DNA of 64,000 bases. Source: Gymnopus androsaceus JB14. Its lineage: Eukaryota > Basidiomycota > Agaricomycetes > Agaricales > Omphalotaceae. The stretch is from contig ML769384.1 in the NCBI GenBank assembly GCA_009733575.1, forward strand, positions 995,257 to 1,059,256, read 5' to 3'. The notes beneath the pieces were generated by a model that saw nothing but the letters and a program-made list of their open reading frames with translations, did not search any database and was not told the origin of the DNA. This document shows, in pieces, positions 1-10,820 of this stretch. The position numbers and the translations under genes are program-made. Numbering within the stretch: position 1 is the first letter of the stretch; every line of letters begins with the position of its first letter.

Positions 1-293
1 TGGAAAAGGCTGGGCTCGATGTCAGCAATTGGAATAACGGACTTCAAGCTTGGTGGGTAAAAAGAATGCCAGTAGAAAACTTTAGTCTTTCTCGATTGGG
101 AAACAGAACCGCTCGTAATGATACCAGAGGAGAGTATGTCTCTGTAGATAATGCTTGAATTTTCAAGTCTTGTACTAGTATATGTATTTATCTTTTCGTC
201 AGACTTAGTTACAGTACAGACGCGAAGCGTGACGGTCATGTGTTTATATTCTTTCTTCTGTACCGTGATCATCTAAAATTCCTTGGTCGAGGA
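1..293. other. Intergenic, upstream of APC4
   Basis: No coding segment is recognisable here. The stretch holds the 5' flank of the APC4 gene and probably the end of a neighbour outside the window. I see no clear TATA or CCAAT element. Confidence 0.4.
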
Positions 294-3200
294 ATGTCGA
301 ATGATTTTGCGTCTTTGGCTGAGGTTCAACTTCCAGTGCCTTGCCGACTGCTCGCTTCAGCATGCTGCCCGGACAAAGATTTGCTCATTCTTATCACCCG
401 TCTGGGAGGCCATGATAGAATAAGTTTATGGAAAATGCAAGGATCTAAAACTTGGGAGGTCGATGTCAGCACTGATAGCGAACGAATCGTTGGTGTGGCC
501 TGGAGTCCAGATGGTACGCATCTTCTTCTCATTTTTAATGCTTTCGTTCATTCTCAAGCTTTTAGGACAAACCGTCGCGATTGCACACGACCCACCATCT
601 ATCAGTTTGCATTCCATCCAAGATGGCCAGTCGGAACGCGTTATATCCATACCTCCTTCCGATGTACCGATATCACAGCTTACCAGCATCTGGTGGTTCC
701 ATCAAGAAAAGCCTGAAAAATCACCAATACCTGATATATTTAAGAGGGGTGGTGTCATCGTCAGTGAAACTTTCAACTTTTGCTCTAGGTTAACCCTTAC
801 CATTCCAACCAAAGACAGGTAGTGCTCACTCGATTCTCCGGACGTTGCCTCTGTTGGACCCGTTACGAGACGACTCTCAGCAGCTAACGTATGCTAAGAC
901 TGGGTTTTTTGAGTTTTTCTGCATAACCATATATCTGAAACCAATAGTTTAGCGCCACGGATCTCTTTGCCTTTCAAGGTTCGCAAACGACTGCCCGTCG
1001 AGTAAAGGACGTACCGGATGTCATCAAATGGTGGCCTACTCTACAACCCGATCCTGTTTTTGCATCTATAAACGTGCCGAATGCCACCAGAACTGTAGAA
1101 AACGGTATCGTGGACGAGGTCGATGACGCCAACTTGAACAGTATACTTGCTGTCGCTGATTGCGCAGGCCATCTTGCTTGCTTCTTGGACGGTACATACC
1201 CGCTAGGATCTATTCAACTAGGAAGCTCGAATACTACAGTCGCGTCGCTGTTCAAAGATCCTAAACGTCCCGTTTTTTTGGCGCATCCAGTCAACGACGG
1301 TTCGTTTACAGACCTGTTGCCAACACACATATTCCTGTCAGTGCTAGAGGAACGCAAGGTACGGGACTTTGCGAAACTATCCACCACCGCTCGGGAACTA
1401 TGCTGGTATATCCAGCGAGTGATTGAAGAAATGCATACAGCTTGGTTCGGTTCTAGTATAACTACTGGTGCTCGTGAGCTGGGTCCCAAGTGGGTAAGAT
1501 CCTATGAAATTAAGCAACAAGAGCAATACGGCCGTATGCAATTTTCCTTCTTCACGAAGGAAATTATTTAACATTTCGTTTCACAGTAAAACCCAATGCA
1601 ATCCTGGATCTAACCACGTTGCTGCTGACTGACCGTCCGTCAGAGGCTTTGGCCGATTATCTCGGTAGTGGGCAGCAGATGAGCGAGAGAGTAGAGTATC
1701 ACTTCCCTCTCGAGGTTGAGGATATCTGAACTCACTATAATTTTTTTTTTGAAACAGAGCCTACAAAAATGGGATTCTGCTGTCACGGAAGCCCTCGTCA
1801 AGTTACGTGATTATTCTGAAAAGCGTCCTGGTCCCTGCTTGCCAACGCCTACATCTTGTGTTGGGCGAAGTCCGAGGATGGTCATGTCTGTGAGTTTAGT
1901 TGGCGGCTGCGTATCACTGATTTTTTAATTCCTCTCAGACCGACATTGAACTCGACCTTTGAGATTCCGAGTGAAACTGTAGCCCAGTGTTTGACCATGG
2001 TCAACCAGACGGTCTTACTGGCTACCTGGCTCGCCGCAGCTGCTCGACGGGAACATAACCGTTTCAAAGAATTTATGACATGGCTTCGATACGGCAAGTT
2101 TTTTTGCGTGTTTGTTGTTGAGCCCCTTCTCATACTGTGGCGTTGACGGCGTTAATAGAAACGGTGATTCTTAACCCCAACCCCGCTCCTGAAGCTCCTC
2201 CTGCCCCGCTTCGACATGATATATTGGAAGTTAACCACTACTTCATGTCGGGCCTTGAGAAAAGCACGATCGACAAATGGTTCACAGATCCCATCCCCTA
2301 CTTTTACACCTGAGGACCTAGGAGTCCCGGGATATGACCTTTCAGTGAGCATGGCGTTGCAGAAGGCTAATGAATACCTTGAAAATCCTGTCCAAACAGC
2401 AACGGAGACACAAGACGTGCGTTATTCGTGCGCGCTGTTTCCATGTAACTGCTGATATCTATTGTAGCGTTTTAATCAGAAGTCCCTCGAGGATATTGAC
2501 CGGAACCTGGAAGCGCTCATCAAGTCCCTGGTCCAATCCTGTCGAGAGGTATTCGATCGTCCCTCGGGGGCAACTGCACGTTCAGCTACCATTTCCGTAG
2601 GATTTGGATCAACGCTCCTGCAGGGTCAACCAGCAATCTCATCGTCCGTTTCTCAAAACCAGTTCCTCACTCCGGGACAGAACTATGGTAGACAAGGTGT
2701 GTACCGCCGTGAATACTTCACTTTCAGGGGGAAAAATCTTTTTTTTTTTTCGCCAAGGACGGAGGCCAATATGTTCAATTTTTGGTGCTCCATGCTCCCC
2801 CGACTTCGGAACATCGGGCCTTTGGTGAGTTTACCGGTCACCGCTCCTTTGATATCTCATGTGAAAAAAACTGCAAAACAGTGACTTTCGTGCGCCAACG
2901 TTATGGACACGATAATTCCCATGTCGAGGTCGCGCTGCACGAATGCTGTGTGGGTGGAGAAATGAGCGAACATGTTGTAGATTTATTAGCTTTGGAGTTC
3001 TTCGACGATGAGACTGTCGTAATGGTGTATCGGACCGGCGAAGAAGGCCAAGGTAAAGTTCACTCATGCTTCGTGCACTGATGGCGATCTAAAAACTCTT
3101 TTTTTTCTCTGAAGCATGCATTGCTACTTTATCGTACGGTGATTTGGGGTATCAACAATTCCAGCCACCAGAAGGGTACGTAACTAAATCCCGTGAGAGC

Positions 3201-3490
3201 TTGATAGAGAGCGCGTTTCAAGGTTCGGGACAGGTAGGCTTTATCCATTGTCGTCGTGTTGACTTGTTCAGAGCGAAAAGCTGAAGGTATTTTTGCAGAT
3301 AAAATCAGGATATCTTCCGATTAAGCAGAGCAGGGCGTTAAAAGGGTGCAAATCGGGAGCAGTATCACTGGCAGTGAATGGACGAGTAGGACGGAGAGTA
3401 GCCTGCGTGCTGGATAACAAGGGCACGATGCTGGAGACGTTTGATCTCGAGGGCGATGAAGTTGAAGAAGGCGATACTACATTGGACTAG
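294..3490 (+). CDS. APC4: Anaphase-promoting complex subunit 4 (APC4)
   Basis: Scaffold subunit of the APC/C ubiquitin ligase, which drives mitotic exit in the nucleus. The start MSNDFASLAE is followed by the APC4 WD40 signature (RISLWKMQ, then VGVAWSPDG after about 60 residues). The long central helical domain follows (LRDYSEKR, RGWS, WLRY, EDLGVPGYD), and the gene ends with a C-terminal beta-propeller part (VLDNKGTMLETFDLEG). About twelve exons join with short introns. The intron at 2094-2158 starts with GC (GCAAGT) and ends in AG. Two places need one base fewer to keep the conserved frame: near 1827 (between EKR and VPACQRL) and near 2299 (between DPIP and TFTPEDLG). The first could instead be spliced as a 46-nt intron, but that would remove conserved residues. 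The family call is firm; the exact exon model is less so. Confidence 0.85.
2094..2158 (+). other. GC-AG intron in APC4
   Basis: 65-nt intron with donor ACG/GCAAGT, the exact GC-type consensus, and acceptor GTTAATAG. It joins the WLRY helix to the ETVILNPNPA linker in phase. Confidence 0.75.
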
Positions 3491-3884
3491 CGAGACTAGT
3501 GAAACCATCACCGTGAGGTTAGTTAATTGTTAAATAACAAAAAGAATATTATTGGTTCTGAATGGAGATAAGTAGGGGGGGTGGACGGAGGAGCAGGCAT
3601 TCCAGAAAGGTTTGGACCTGTCAGAATAAAGCGCCGTAAGGTCGTTTCAATCTTAAAATGTAGCATAAGACCCCTCCGCGGCCCTTTCAATGCAATCGGC
3701 AAACTAAACAGGAAGGGTAGCTCCCTCGTGCCCTCCTTCGAATTCTTTTCGTGGCACTTCTTGCGAAGTCTTTTAAATCTCTTCTAGATCATCATCATCT
3801 CTCTTTCCCTCCTTTTCTAGATCTCCGACAAACACCCTTCCCTCGATATAGATCTCTTCGACCTATAGGCTCTTCCCTCCGGTC

Positions 3885-5276
3885 ATGTCCTCTTCGACTA
3901 CCAACCCGCCAAAGTCAACCGAGCAAAATTCTCGTCAATCCGATATTACAGCGCGCAAAGCGAAAAATGCATTAGCACAGGCTAGTCACATTCACAGTGT
4001 TCTATTCTAATGTATTGATTGAATGCAAATTTACAGGCCCAATTTCGCGCACGGTGAGCCGGTCGTGAATCTCGTGTTTTCTTCTCAAGTATTGAATGCG
4101 ATGCGTAGAAGGAACAACTACATAACGACCTTGGAAGAGACTGTGCTCAACCTCGAATCGGTGGTAACGGTGCTTCAGAGCTCGTGCCGAGAGGCTCGAG
4201 TCGAATCTCAAGATCTGCAGCAAGAAAATATTCGACTCAGACAAGCACTGAGAGATCGAGAAAACTTTTGGAGAGCGTTATGGCCCAAGAAAGGACAGGG
4301 ATCAGAGGCCGAAGAGTTTCCACAATACCCTTCTCCCCAGCCCTCGACATTCAGCAGCAGTCCACAGTACGATCAGAGCAGTATCGGAATGAACAACCCG
4401 TATCCACCATCTCCTTCAGTATCATTCGCTAATCAGCCTTACTCTTCCTGGACGCAGACAAGCAGTCATTCGTCTAATTCTCCTCGATTTGCAGAGTCAC
4501 CTACTCTCACTTCTTCGTCCGACATGCCCTATGCTATGAATCGATATCCTGCAGAAGACCAAAAAATGGCATTGAACTGTATGGAACCGGTCGCTCCTTA
4601 CATGTTCCCAACCAGTCGCTCTATATCTCCGTCTTCATCTACGCCTCCATCTTCATCTACCACCTCTCTTCCTTCATCTTTTCCGTTTGGATTTTCCGAT
4701 GCGGGTGCCGTACAAGATCGACCAGAGTTTGATTACCGTCGTCAGAGTGCTCATGGCCCCGAAGTCACTCTTCACGGTGGTACCGCTGATGTCTCCATGG
4801 CGTCGGGCTCTGGTGACGGCGGTGTTCGTTACAGGCTCGGAAATACCCGCAGGTTGGACCCAGCTATCCCTCTCCTTCCTCCAATAGCGGCTCCTGGGAC
4901 CGCAAGTGAAAATGGTAGCGACTGTGGTGATTCTTCATACCCACAGCGGCACCGTCCGCGCCGGTCAGTCGACTCGCCTTCTCGCTCGCCCTCTCCTGGT
5001 GTTCCGTTGTCGGGGACTTTGGCAATTATTAAAGCTGCGAGTTTCGGTACGGTGTGCTGTTCTTCGGTGCTACCGACGTACTAACGACCGTGAAACGATC
5101 TAGGTGCGCTCCGAAGAACTCGTGTCAGATCCAAGAAGCCAGTTGAAGGGCCAGCCAGAGTAGCGAGAGATGTTTTGGAGTCTAGAGGTATCGTTGCAGC
5201 TGATTCTGCCGTTCAGGTGGGTACGAAACGGCGCAGGCTGTCAGACGATGACGACCTCAGCGGACCGCCGTCATGA
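3885..5276 (+). CDS. bZIP transcription factor
   Basis: Predicted nuclear DNA-binding protein of about 407 residues. Four exons: 3885-3980, 4037-4053, 4109-5046 and 5104-5276. The joined basic region reads NALAQAQFRARRN, with the bZIP N-x7-R spacing, and runs into a leucine zipper (LEETVLNLESVV, then LQQENIRLRQALRDRE). The rest is a Ser/Pro-rich, presumably disordered or activating region, and the tail is basic (GTKRRRLSDDDD). Exon 2 is only 17 nt and carries the heart of the basic region. Intron 1 uses a GC donor (CAG/GCTAGT). The start is the first ATG in frame with the basic region. The target genes cannot be told from sequence; it resembles the short bZIPs common in mushrooms. Confidence 0.85.
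3981..4036 (+). other. GC-AG intron in the bZIP gene
   Basis: The 56-nt intron begins GCTAGT after a CAG exon end and finishes TTTACAG. No GT donor in the area keeps the basic-region frame, so the GC donor is the only reading that joins NALAQ to AQFRA. It sits directly before a 17-nt exon. Confidence 0.8.
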
Positions 5277-5770
5277 TTCTTTCTCATTGCCTAGAACGAG
5301 CCTTGTATTCTATTCACGACTCTCATTTTTCTTGCACACTCGTTCTTTTTTTGGGGGTTCAACCTGTATAGATACTTATTAGCATGCGTAGTTATAGTTC
5401 ATTCCCTGTTACATAGTTGTATTGTGAATAGCCCTTCTGTATAAAGTCTTGACATTCTTGTAATGCAACAATCCTGATTGTTTCCATATCCTTCTACTTT
5501 GAACGCTGCTCTCCAGGTATGTACTTTGTCTACACCAGATTCGGGCCAATCTCTCTATCAATAAATCCGCCGGAAATACATCTAATAAGATGAAGGCACT
5601 AGAACAAGATCTATCTCATAACTGATCGTCCGTTCAGATTAACGCTAAGTAAAGCCAAAAACGTTCCAACTCTCGAATAGCTCAAGGCGAACAGAAGCAC
5701 AATCTACTGATACATATCTAACCGAACGATTTCCGTGTTCATCGTGAAGCAGAAGAGGTCTAAAGGCAAT
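5277..5770. other. Intergenic between convergent genes
   Basis: About 490 bp between the stop codons of the bZIP gene (+) and PIG-C (-). It should hold both 3' UTRs. No reading frame with recognisable content. Confidence 0.5.
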
Positions 5771-6926
5771 TCAGTTAACTTTGGGGATAGCAACATCCCA
5801 AGGCCCCCTTATTTCGCTGGAGAACAAGGTGGTTAGAGAGGTCCAAAACATGTATGTTACTACCCACTTTTTATACTTTTGTGCCCATACCAGCACCGCT
5901 GGTACGAAAAAAGTAACCGATAGTAAGACAAATAGAAATAGATATGCGATTGTCCCCGAGAGGGGTGCTGTCAGGACGAGGGAAAGGATGGACAGAAAGA
6001 GTGTTAGTATTACTTGTAGAGTCTTTGCGGAAGCCTATACATTCGCAATTAATGGGAGTTAGGCTTGATTATTCGGGATTAAGCGTGCATATACGCACTT
6101 GAAGTTGACGCCTTAGCATCGGAAATAAAGTGAATGATTGGACAGAGAACTGTATCAACGCAAATACAGCAAGATCATTGGACAATCGGGAAGCTAACAC
6201 GACCGAAGAAGATATAGCCGCATTCATAGACAGAACCGAGGTCAACCTGGATTGTAGTTAGCATTCATATGGTTCGGGGTTTTCCTTCCTACCTTTCAGG
6301 AGCTTGGTTAACTGGGCTCGAGGATCCATAATCGGCCAACAGTATGTTTAGAAGGAACAAACATGCCGATAGAGCCCATATGGAGTCAGAAGACGTGGCC
6401 GCTGACAGTGTCCTCAGAACCGGGGACAAGGACATCAGAGCAAGGATGATAAGTATAGAATACTTGAACGTTTTCACACCTGTCAACCATTTAGGCAGAA
6501 TCAGAACCAAGGAAGAAAAAGAGAACGGATATACGGACGGTCAAAGCGGACATCTCCTTTATTACTTCTCTTCTCGGTATAATGAAGGACCTCCCAGACA
6601 AAGTAACCAAGCAGGAAGCATCCCAAGGATACGAAAATGAGTGTACGGGGATCCAGCGAGTGATCCTTGAGCCGGACAAAGATGGAGAGAAAGACGAATA
6701 TGGTAGCCAAATGCTGAGTGATTGCGGAAGAAAGATGGACCAAAGGCCAATAGGTGTAAGGCTTGAAGTTGGCTAGAAAGATAAATTGTTAGAATAAATC
6801 AACGAAACCGGATGACAGCTCACGATTTTTTCGAAGCGAAGATAGAAATGCGCCTTCAGGAATATAATTATCTGGATACGGCTGTTCCTTCCACAAAACT
6901 TTCTCCCATGGCGATGTAGTGCTCAT
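5771..6926 (-). CDS. GPI2: GPI-GlcNAc transferase subunit PIG-C/Gpi2
   Basis: Membrane subunit of the ER complex that adds GlcNAc to phosphatidylinositol, the first step of GPI-anchor synthesis. Five exons (6824-6926, 6539-6772, 6293-6479, 6099-6246, 5771-6034) give 311 residues, close to the usual 280-300. Family hallmarks: WEKVLWKEQPYPDNYIP near the N-terminus, NPNFKPYTYW opening the first membrane region, LSPVLRTLSAATSSDSIWAL in the middle, the LASRLSND loop, and the C-terminal EIRGPWDVA. Several hydrophobic helices are evident. All splice phases agree and no frame break is seen. The start at 6926 gives MSTTSPWEK, which matches the family's short N-terminus. Confidence 0.93.
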
Positions 6927-7282
6927 TCATTAGAGCACGTCGTGGTTTGAAGCAAAGATTATAGCGTCATCACGATCATTTTTTCATTTCAAATTCTCAG
7001 AGCTGTTCAGGCCAAGAAGCTTTGGGAGATACCCGAAAGTTATTCTCAAGATTCTCAGGAAGAAAAAACAAACGAGTTCATTAATTAAAATTTTCTCAAG
7101 GCTTCTCCATCCTGCAAACTGCATGCAAGATTATCGGACCGATAGTCATTGAGCCAAAGGGCATGTTTCATGTTTGACTGACCAGACCAACGTGTCTGAA
7201 CATCAAGATAACATTGTACAATTTTGGCAGAGGACCCCATAGCTAATACGCAGCGGAAAGTTTCCTCGACCCCGCCGATGGG
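6927..7282. other. Intergenic, upstream of PIG-C
   Basis: About 355 bp between two genes on the minus strand. It must contain the PIG-C promoter and the 3' end of the small SVIP-like gene. No coding content seen. Confidence 0.45.
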
Positions 7283-7714
7283 CTAGTCCCACTGATGAGA
7301 AATGCATGATTATCATCGACCCGATAGCCCAATGTAGTAGACTAACCACTATTCTCTCCTCTTGTTGAGGTTCTGCTGTGAGTCTAGGTGTCTTCGAAGC
7401 TTGCGCAGCGAGTTTGCCTTGATTCGGATTCGATGAGTTTGTTCCCCGCATTTGTGACTGGACGGGATTTAGAAACAGAAGATCTAGAAGGACATTCAAG
7501 AACTGACGGCTTTCAGACGGCGTTCTGCGGCCTCTGCCTTGAAGCTCAAAAGTTTAGACCACATATATTCCAGAAGACCGAATCTACGAACCGCAGCTGC
7601 ACGAGGATCGACATGCGAATTAGCTGTCTCGGCATCGTTATCAGACGCTGACAGCACAGTGTGCCCACCAGAATGTGCTGAAGGCTTAGAGCAAATCGAG
7701 CAAAGCGCGCCCAT
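7283..7714 (-). CDS. Small N-myristoylation-type protein, SVIP-like
   Basis: Four exons (7592-7714, 7508-7537, 7347-7457, 7283-7291) encode 90 residues. The protein begins MGALCSICSK: a Gly-2 myristoylation context with nearby cysteines that could be palmitoylated. It continues with AEAAERRLKA and RGTNSSNPNQGKLAAQ and ends EERIVWD. The AEAAERR helix resembles the VCP-interacting motif of SVIP, a small myristoylated p97 partner. That part is family recall; binding to Cdc48 is inference. Exon 2 is 30 nt, and the last exon codes only Trp-Asp-stop. All phases match, and the result looks like a short conserved fungal protein rather than chance. Confidence 0.72.
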
Positions 7715-7861
7715 GATGGGCGTTTAGAATGAGTCGGCAGCGATATAAGCGCCGCCAACCGATGGAAGCAAAATCCCCAAAATGGGGTGGAAAATCGTTC
7801 AAGGCAGATACTTGACGTAGATACTTGATACTTGCAGATTTACAATGCAAGAACAGCGTGT

Positions 7862-10548
7862 CTATTTCCGCTTCGGCCCTTTCTTTTTCCCCATCCCCCC
7901 TATGATATCGCCCTTCTTCGCTCTCGTGCCCTCATGTCTGCTAGCTTTATCTCCCAGATCTCGTTCAAACCCTCCCCTCTTGCCCAACGCCGAGTTTCTT
8001 CGGCTCTTCTTCTTCTTCTCTTTTGTTTTTGAAGTCTTGACGGGACGTCGCTCTGGCTCTCCAATTTTGGAAGGTTGGAAGCCCTTCTTGGCAGATCGGA
8101 TCGCTGCTTTCATAGCACCCTCGTTTCCAATTTCTGCGTCTTCATCTCTGGCCATTTTTCGTCTTTTAGCCTTGCGAGATAAGCCAGAGAACTTGTCACG
8201 CTTGGGCTGTAAGTCGAAATTTATTAAACGTATCAATGTAATAATGAAAACAACCCGGTACCTTGGCATCCTGCGCAGATGCTTTTTCTTTTCCTTTTAC
8301 CGTCGAGGTTCCGAACCCTTCTTCGTACTGTGATTTGCTTACGGCTATTCGGGCGGTTAGAATGAACCTATTGAAGGAAAAAATAGCATTAGACATCACC
8401 TTCAGCATTTTTCTTCTCCTTCTCGGTCTGGAACCATGTGCGAGCAGGTCTCGAATAAATCTCATCTTGATGTTCAATGATGTTTTGACCCTTCTTTAGC
8501 TCCATCTCTGCTTGCCGGAACTACAAGGTGATTAATGAACAGATTGTAGAGGGCAATCGCAAGCCAAAGCACCTGTTTCTCTTCCTTTTCTTCGTGAAGA
8601 ATTTCCGAGATTTCTTCCTTGAGGCTTTCGAGCTTCTCGACCCATTTGTTAACTGCGTCCTGTGGAACTATTCGATGGCGGACTTTATCTTTGTCTGAGC
8701 CATGCCTGATAGCAGCTTTTAACAACTTTCGATCTGCCTCTCCAACCAGTGTTACAGATCTTTGAAAAATGAGCACATCGCCAATTGAAAGTACGCAGCA
8801 CTTACCGTCCTTTGTTTCCAGCACGGGCAGTTCTACCAACCCTGTGGAGATATTGCGCCAGCTGCCCAGGCATATCGTAGTTGATGACCGTCTCAACACC
8901 CTTGATATCGAGTCCTCGCGCCGCAAGATCCGTAGCCATGAGGTAGTCTACCGTACCATCCCGGAATTGTTGTAGAGCTTTCAGACGCTATGGATATCAC
9001 AATAAGTATAGGTGCCAGAAGCGAAATGATCCTAAGCCTCACCTGTTCCTGCGTTAGGTCTCCATGAAGTTCAGCACATTTCATTCCCAATATTGAGAAA
9101 ACTATTCGTATTTGATGGGCAAGCTTCTTGCTTCGCAGAAACACAATGACATTAGTTTTGAACGTCCGTTTGCAGAGTGCTACCAGCATCGCAGAACGCT
9201 CCGCCTCCTTTCCTGCTCGTACTCGTACAAATTCTTGCGTCAAATTTCGAGCGACACTTTTTTTGGGATCGACGAAGAGGCGAACGGGTTTGTTCAACGA
9301 CATTTTCACAAGTTCGTCAACGGAATCGGTCATTGTAGCCGAAAAAAGCATGGTCTGGCGAGACTTGGGACAGGATTTTACAATCTCAGATAGCTCGTCC
9401 GCGAATCCGTCGGAAAGCATCCTATCAGCTTCGTCCAGCACAAGGATGTCCAATGTGTCAAGAGTAAACGATGGAGAGTTCCGAATATGATCTATAAGAC
9501 GACCTGGGGTGGCAATAACGACATCCGGTCTATTTCTAAGAGCAACCTCCTGAGATTTAATGGACAAACCACCTGTAAGAACGGGTTAGACGATTTCAAT
9601 AATGCACGCTCTCAGACACATACCAACAATGAGGCAAAAGGTAACATCTGTATGCGTGCCCAGCTTGGATCCGACATCGTAGCATTGCACGGCCAACTCT
9701 CGCGTAGGAACAAGAATCAGACAGCGTGTTGCTGCCGCCTTCTTTCCTTTCTCGCGATAGAGAAGACGTTCTAGCATAGGTATTATGAAGGCAGCGGTTT
9801 TACCGGAACCAGTTTGTGCACCACCAACAATATCTTTGCCTAGAAGGGCGACAGGTATTGTGGCAGCTTGTATAGGTGTGGGACGTTGAAAGCCTAGGGT
9901 AGTGAGTGACTTAATGATTGGCCGGGAGACATTCATAGTGAGGAAGGAATCATGGACGTCGGAAGGACCGACTTCGGAATCAAAGAATGCAGCTTTACGT
10001 TCTTTTTCCGCCTGAGTTTCTGGTTCAGATTCGTCTGACGAGGACTCGGCGTCAAAATCTTCTTCGTCGGGGTCCGAGGCCTTTCCCTCTTCATTATCCT
10101 CGTCTTCTCCTTCGTCGGAGGTAGCCAAAGGGTCCTCTTCGTCGGAAGCATCCTCCTCAATACCGTCAAACCCGTCAAGACTTTCTTCGTCACCTTCCTC
10201 ATCAGAGGATTTATCGTCTTCATCGTCTTCTTCGTCACTTTCAGGTTCTCGTTTCCGTTTTGCAATTCTGCGACGCGCAATTATATCGTCGACAGAAATT
10301 GGTTCCTTGGATATTTAACCAATCTTAGCCATTTGGAAAGCAGAAGATGAGACTAGACGCACAGTGTTAGTGCCCTTGAGAATATCCGGCCCATCCCTTC
10401 GCACTTCGAGTAAGTCGGAATACGGGTCTCCAGATAGATCGAATGTGAAGTCCGGATTTAATGTATCGTCTGTGGTCACTTTTTTGGGAAGTGTCTCCGC
10501 TGGAACATCCTCCGCATCAGAGTCAATGGTCATCACATAGTCGGACAT
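7862..10548 (-). CDS. DRS1: DEAD-box ATP-dependent RNA helicase Drs1 (DDX27)
   Basis: Nucleolar helicase for large ribosomal subunit assembly. Eight exons (10363-10548, 9624-10305, 9043-9572, 8806-8987, 8573-8759, 8400-8520, 8262-8344, 7862-8206) give 771 residues. An acidic N-terminal region of roughly 200 residues precedes the core: Q motif GFQRPTPIQ, motif I AQTGSGKT, Ia [33 protein letters not shown]. The lysine-rich tail ([13 protein letters not shown], ending GKKKGPKRK) is typical of Drs1. The first intron (10306-10362, 57 nt) is a multiple of three and is recognised because it contains an in-frame TAA. No frame break. The gene is tightly spaced to its neighbours (147 and 272 bp). Confidence 0.95.
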
Positions 10549-10820
10549 AATGAGAAGCCAGGTTTAGAAAGTGGATGAAGTTCGAAGTGAAAAAAAAATT
10601 GCAGCACGTGGAACGCTCAGATTAGATTACGGCGCTTAATGTCGATATTTACAGCTTGGACCGATAGCGCACGCGTACACCAAATGGCTGTCTATCAAAC
10701 TTCATATTGCACTAGGGAGAAATGTCTTACATATGTACTTAAAGATAACCGAGCAAACACACAAAGAGGAAAAACAATACAGTGTTACTTACAATCCGCA
10801 TGTGGTATATACGAGGATAA

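Noticed and set aside
7845..8333. Plus-strand open frame of 162 codons opposite the Drs1 tail
   Set aside because: It is the antisense of the lysine-rich Drs1 C-terminus and its Phe/Leu/Ser richness is what that produces.
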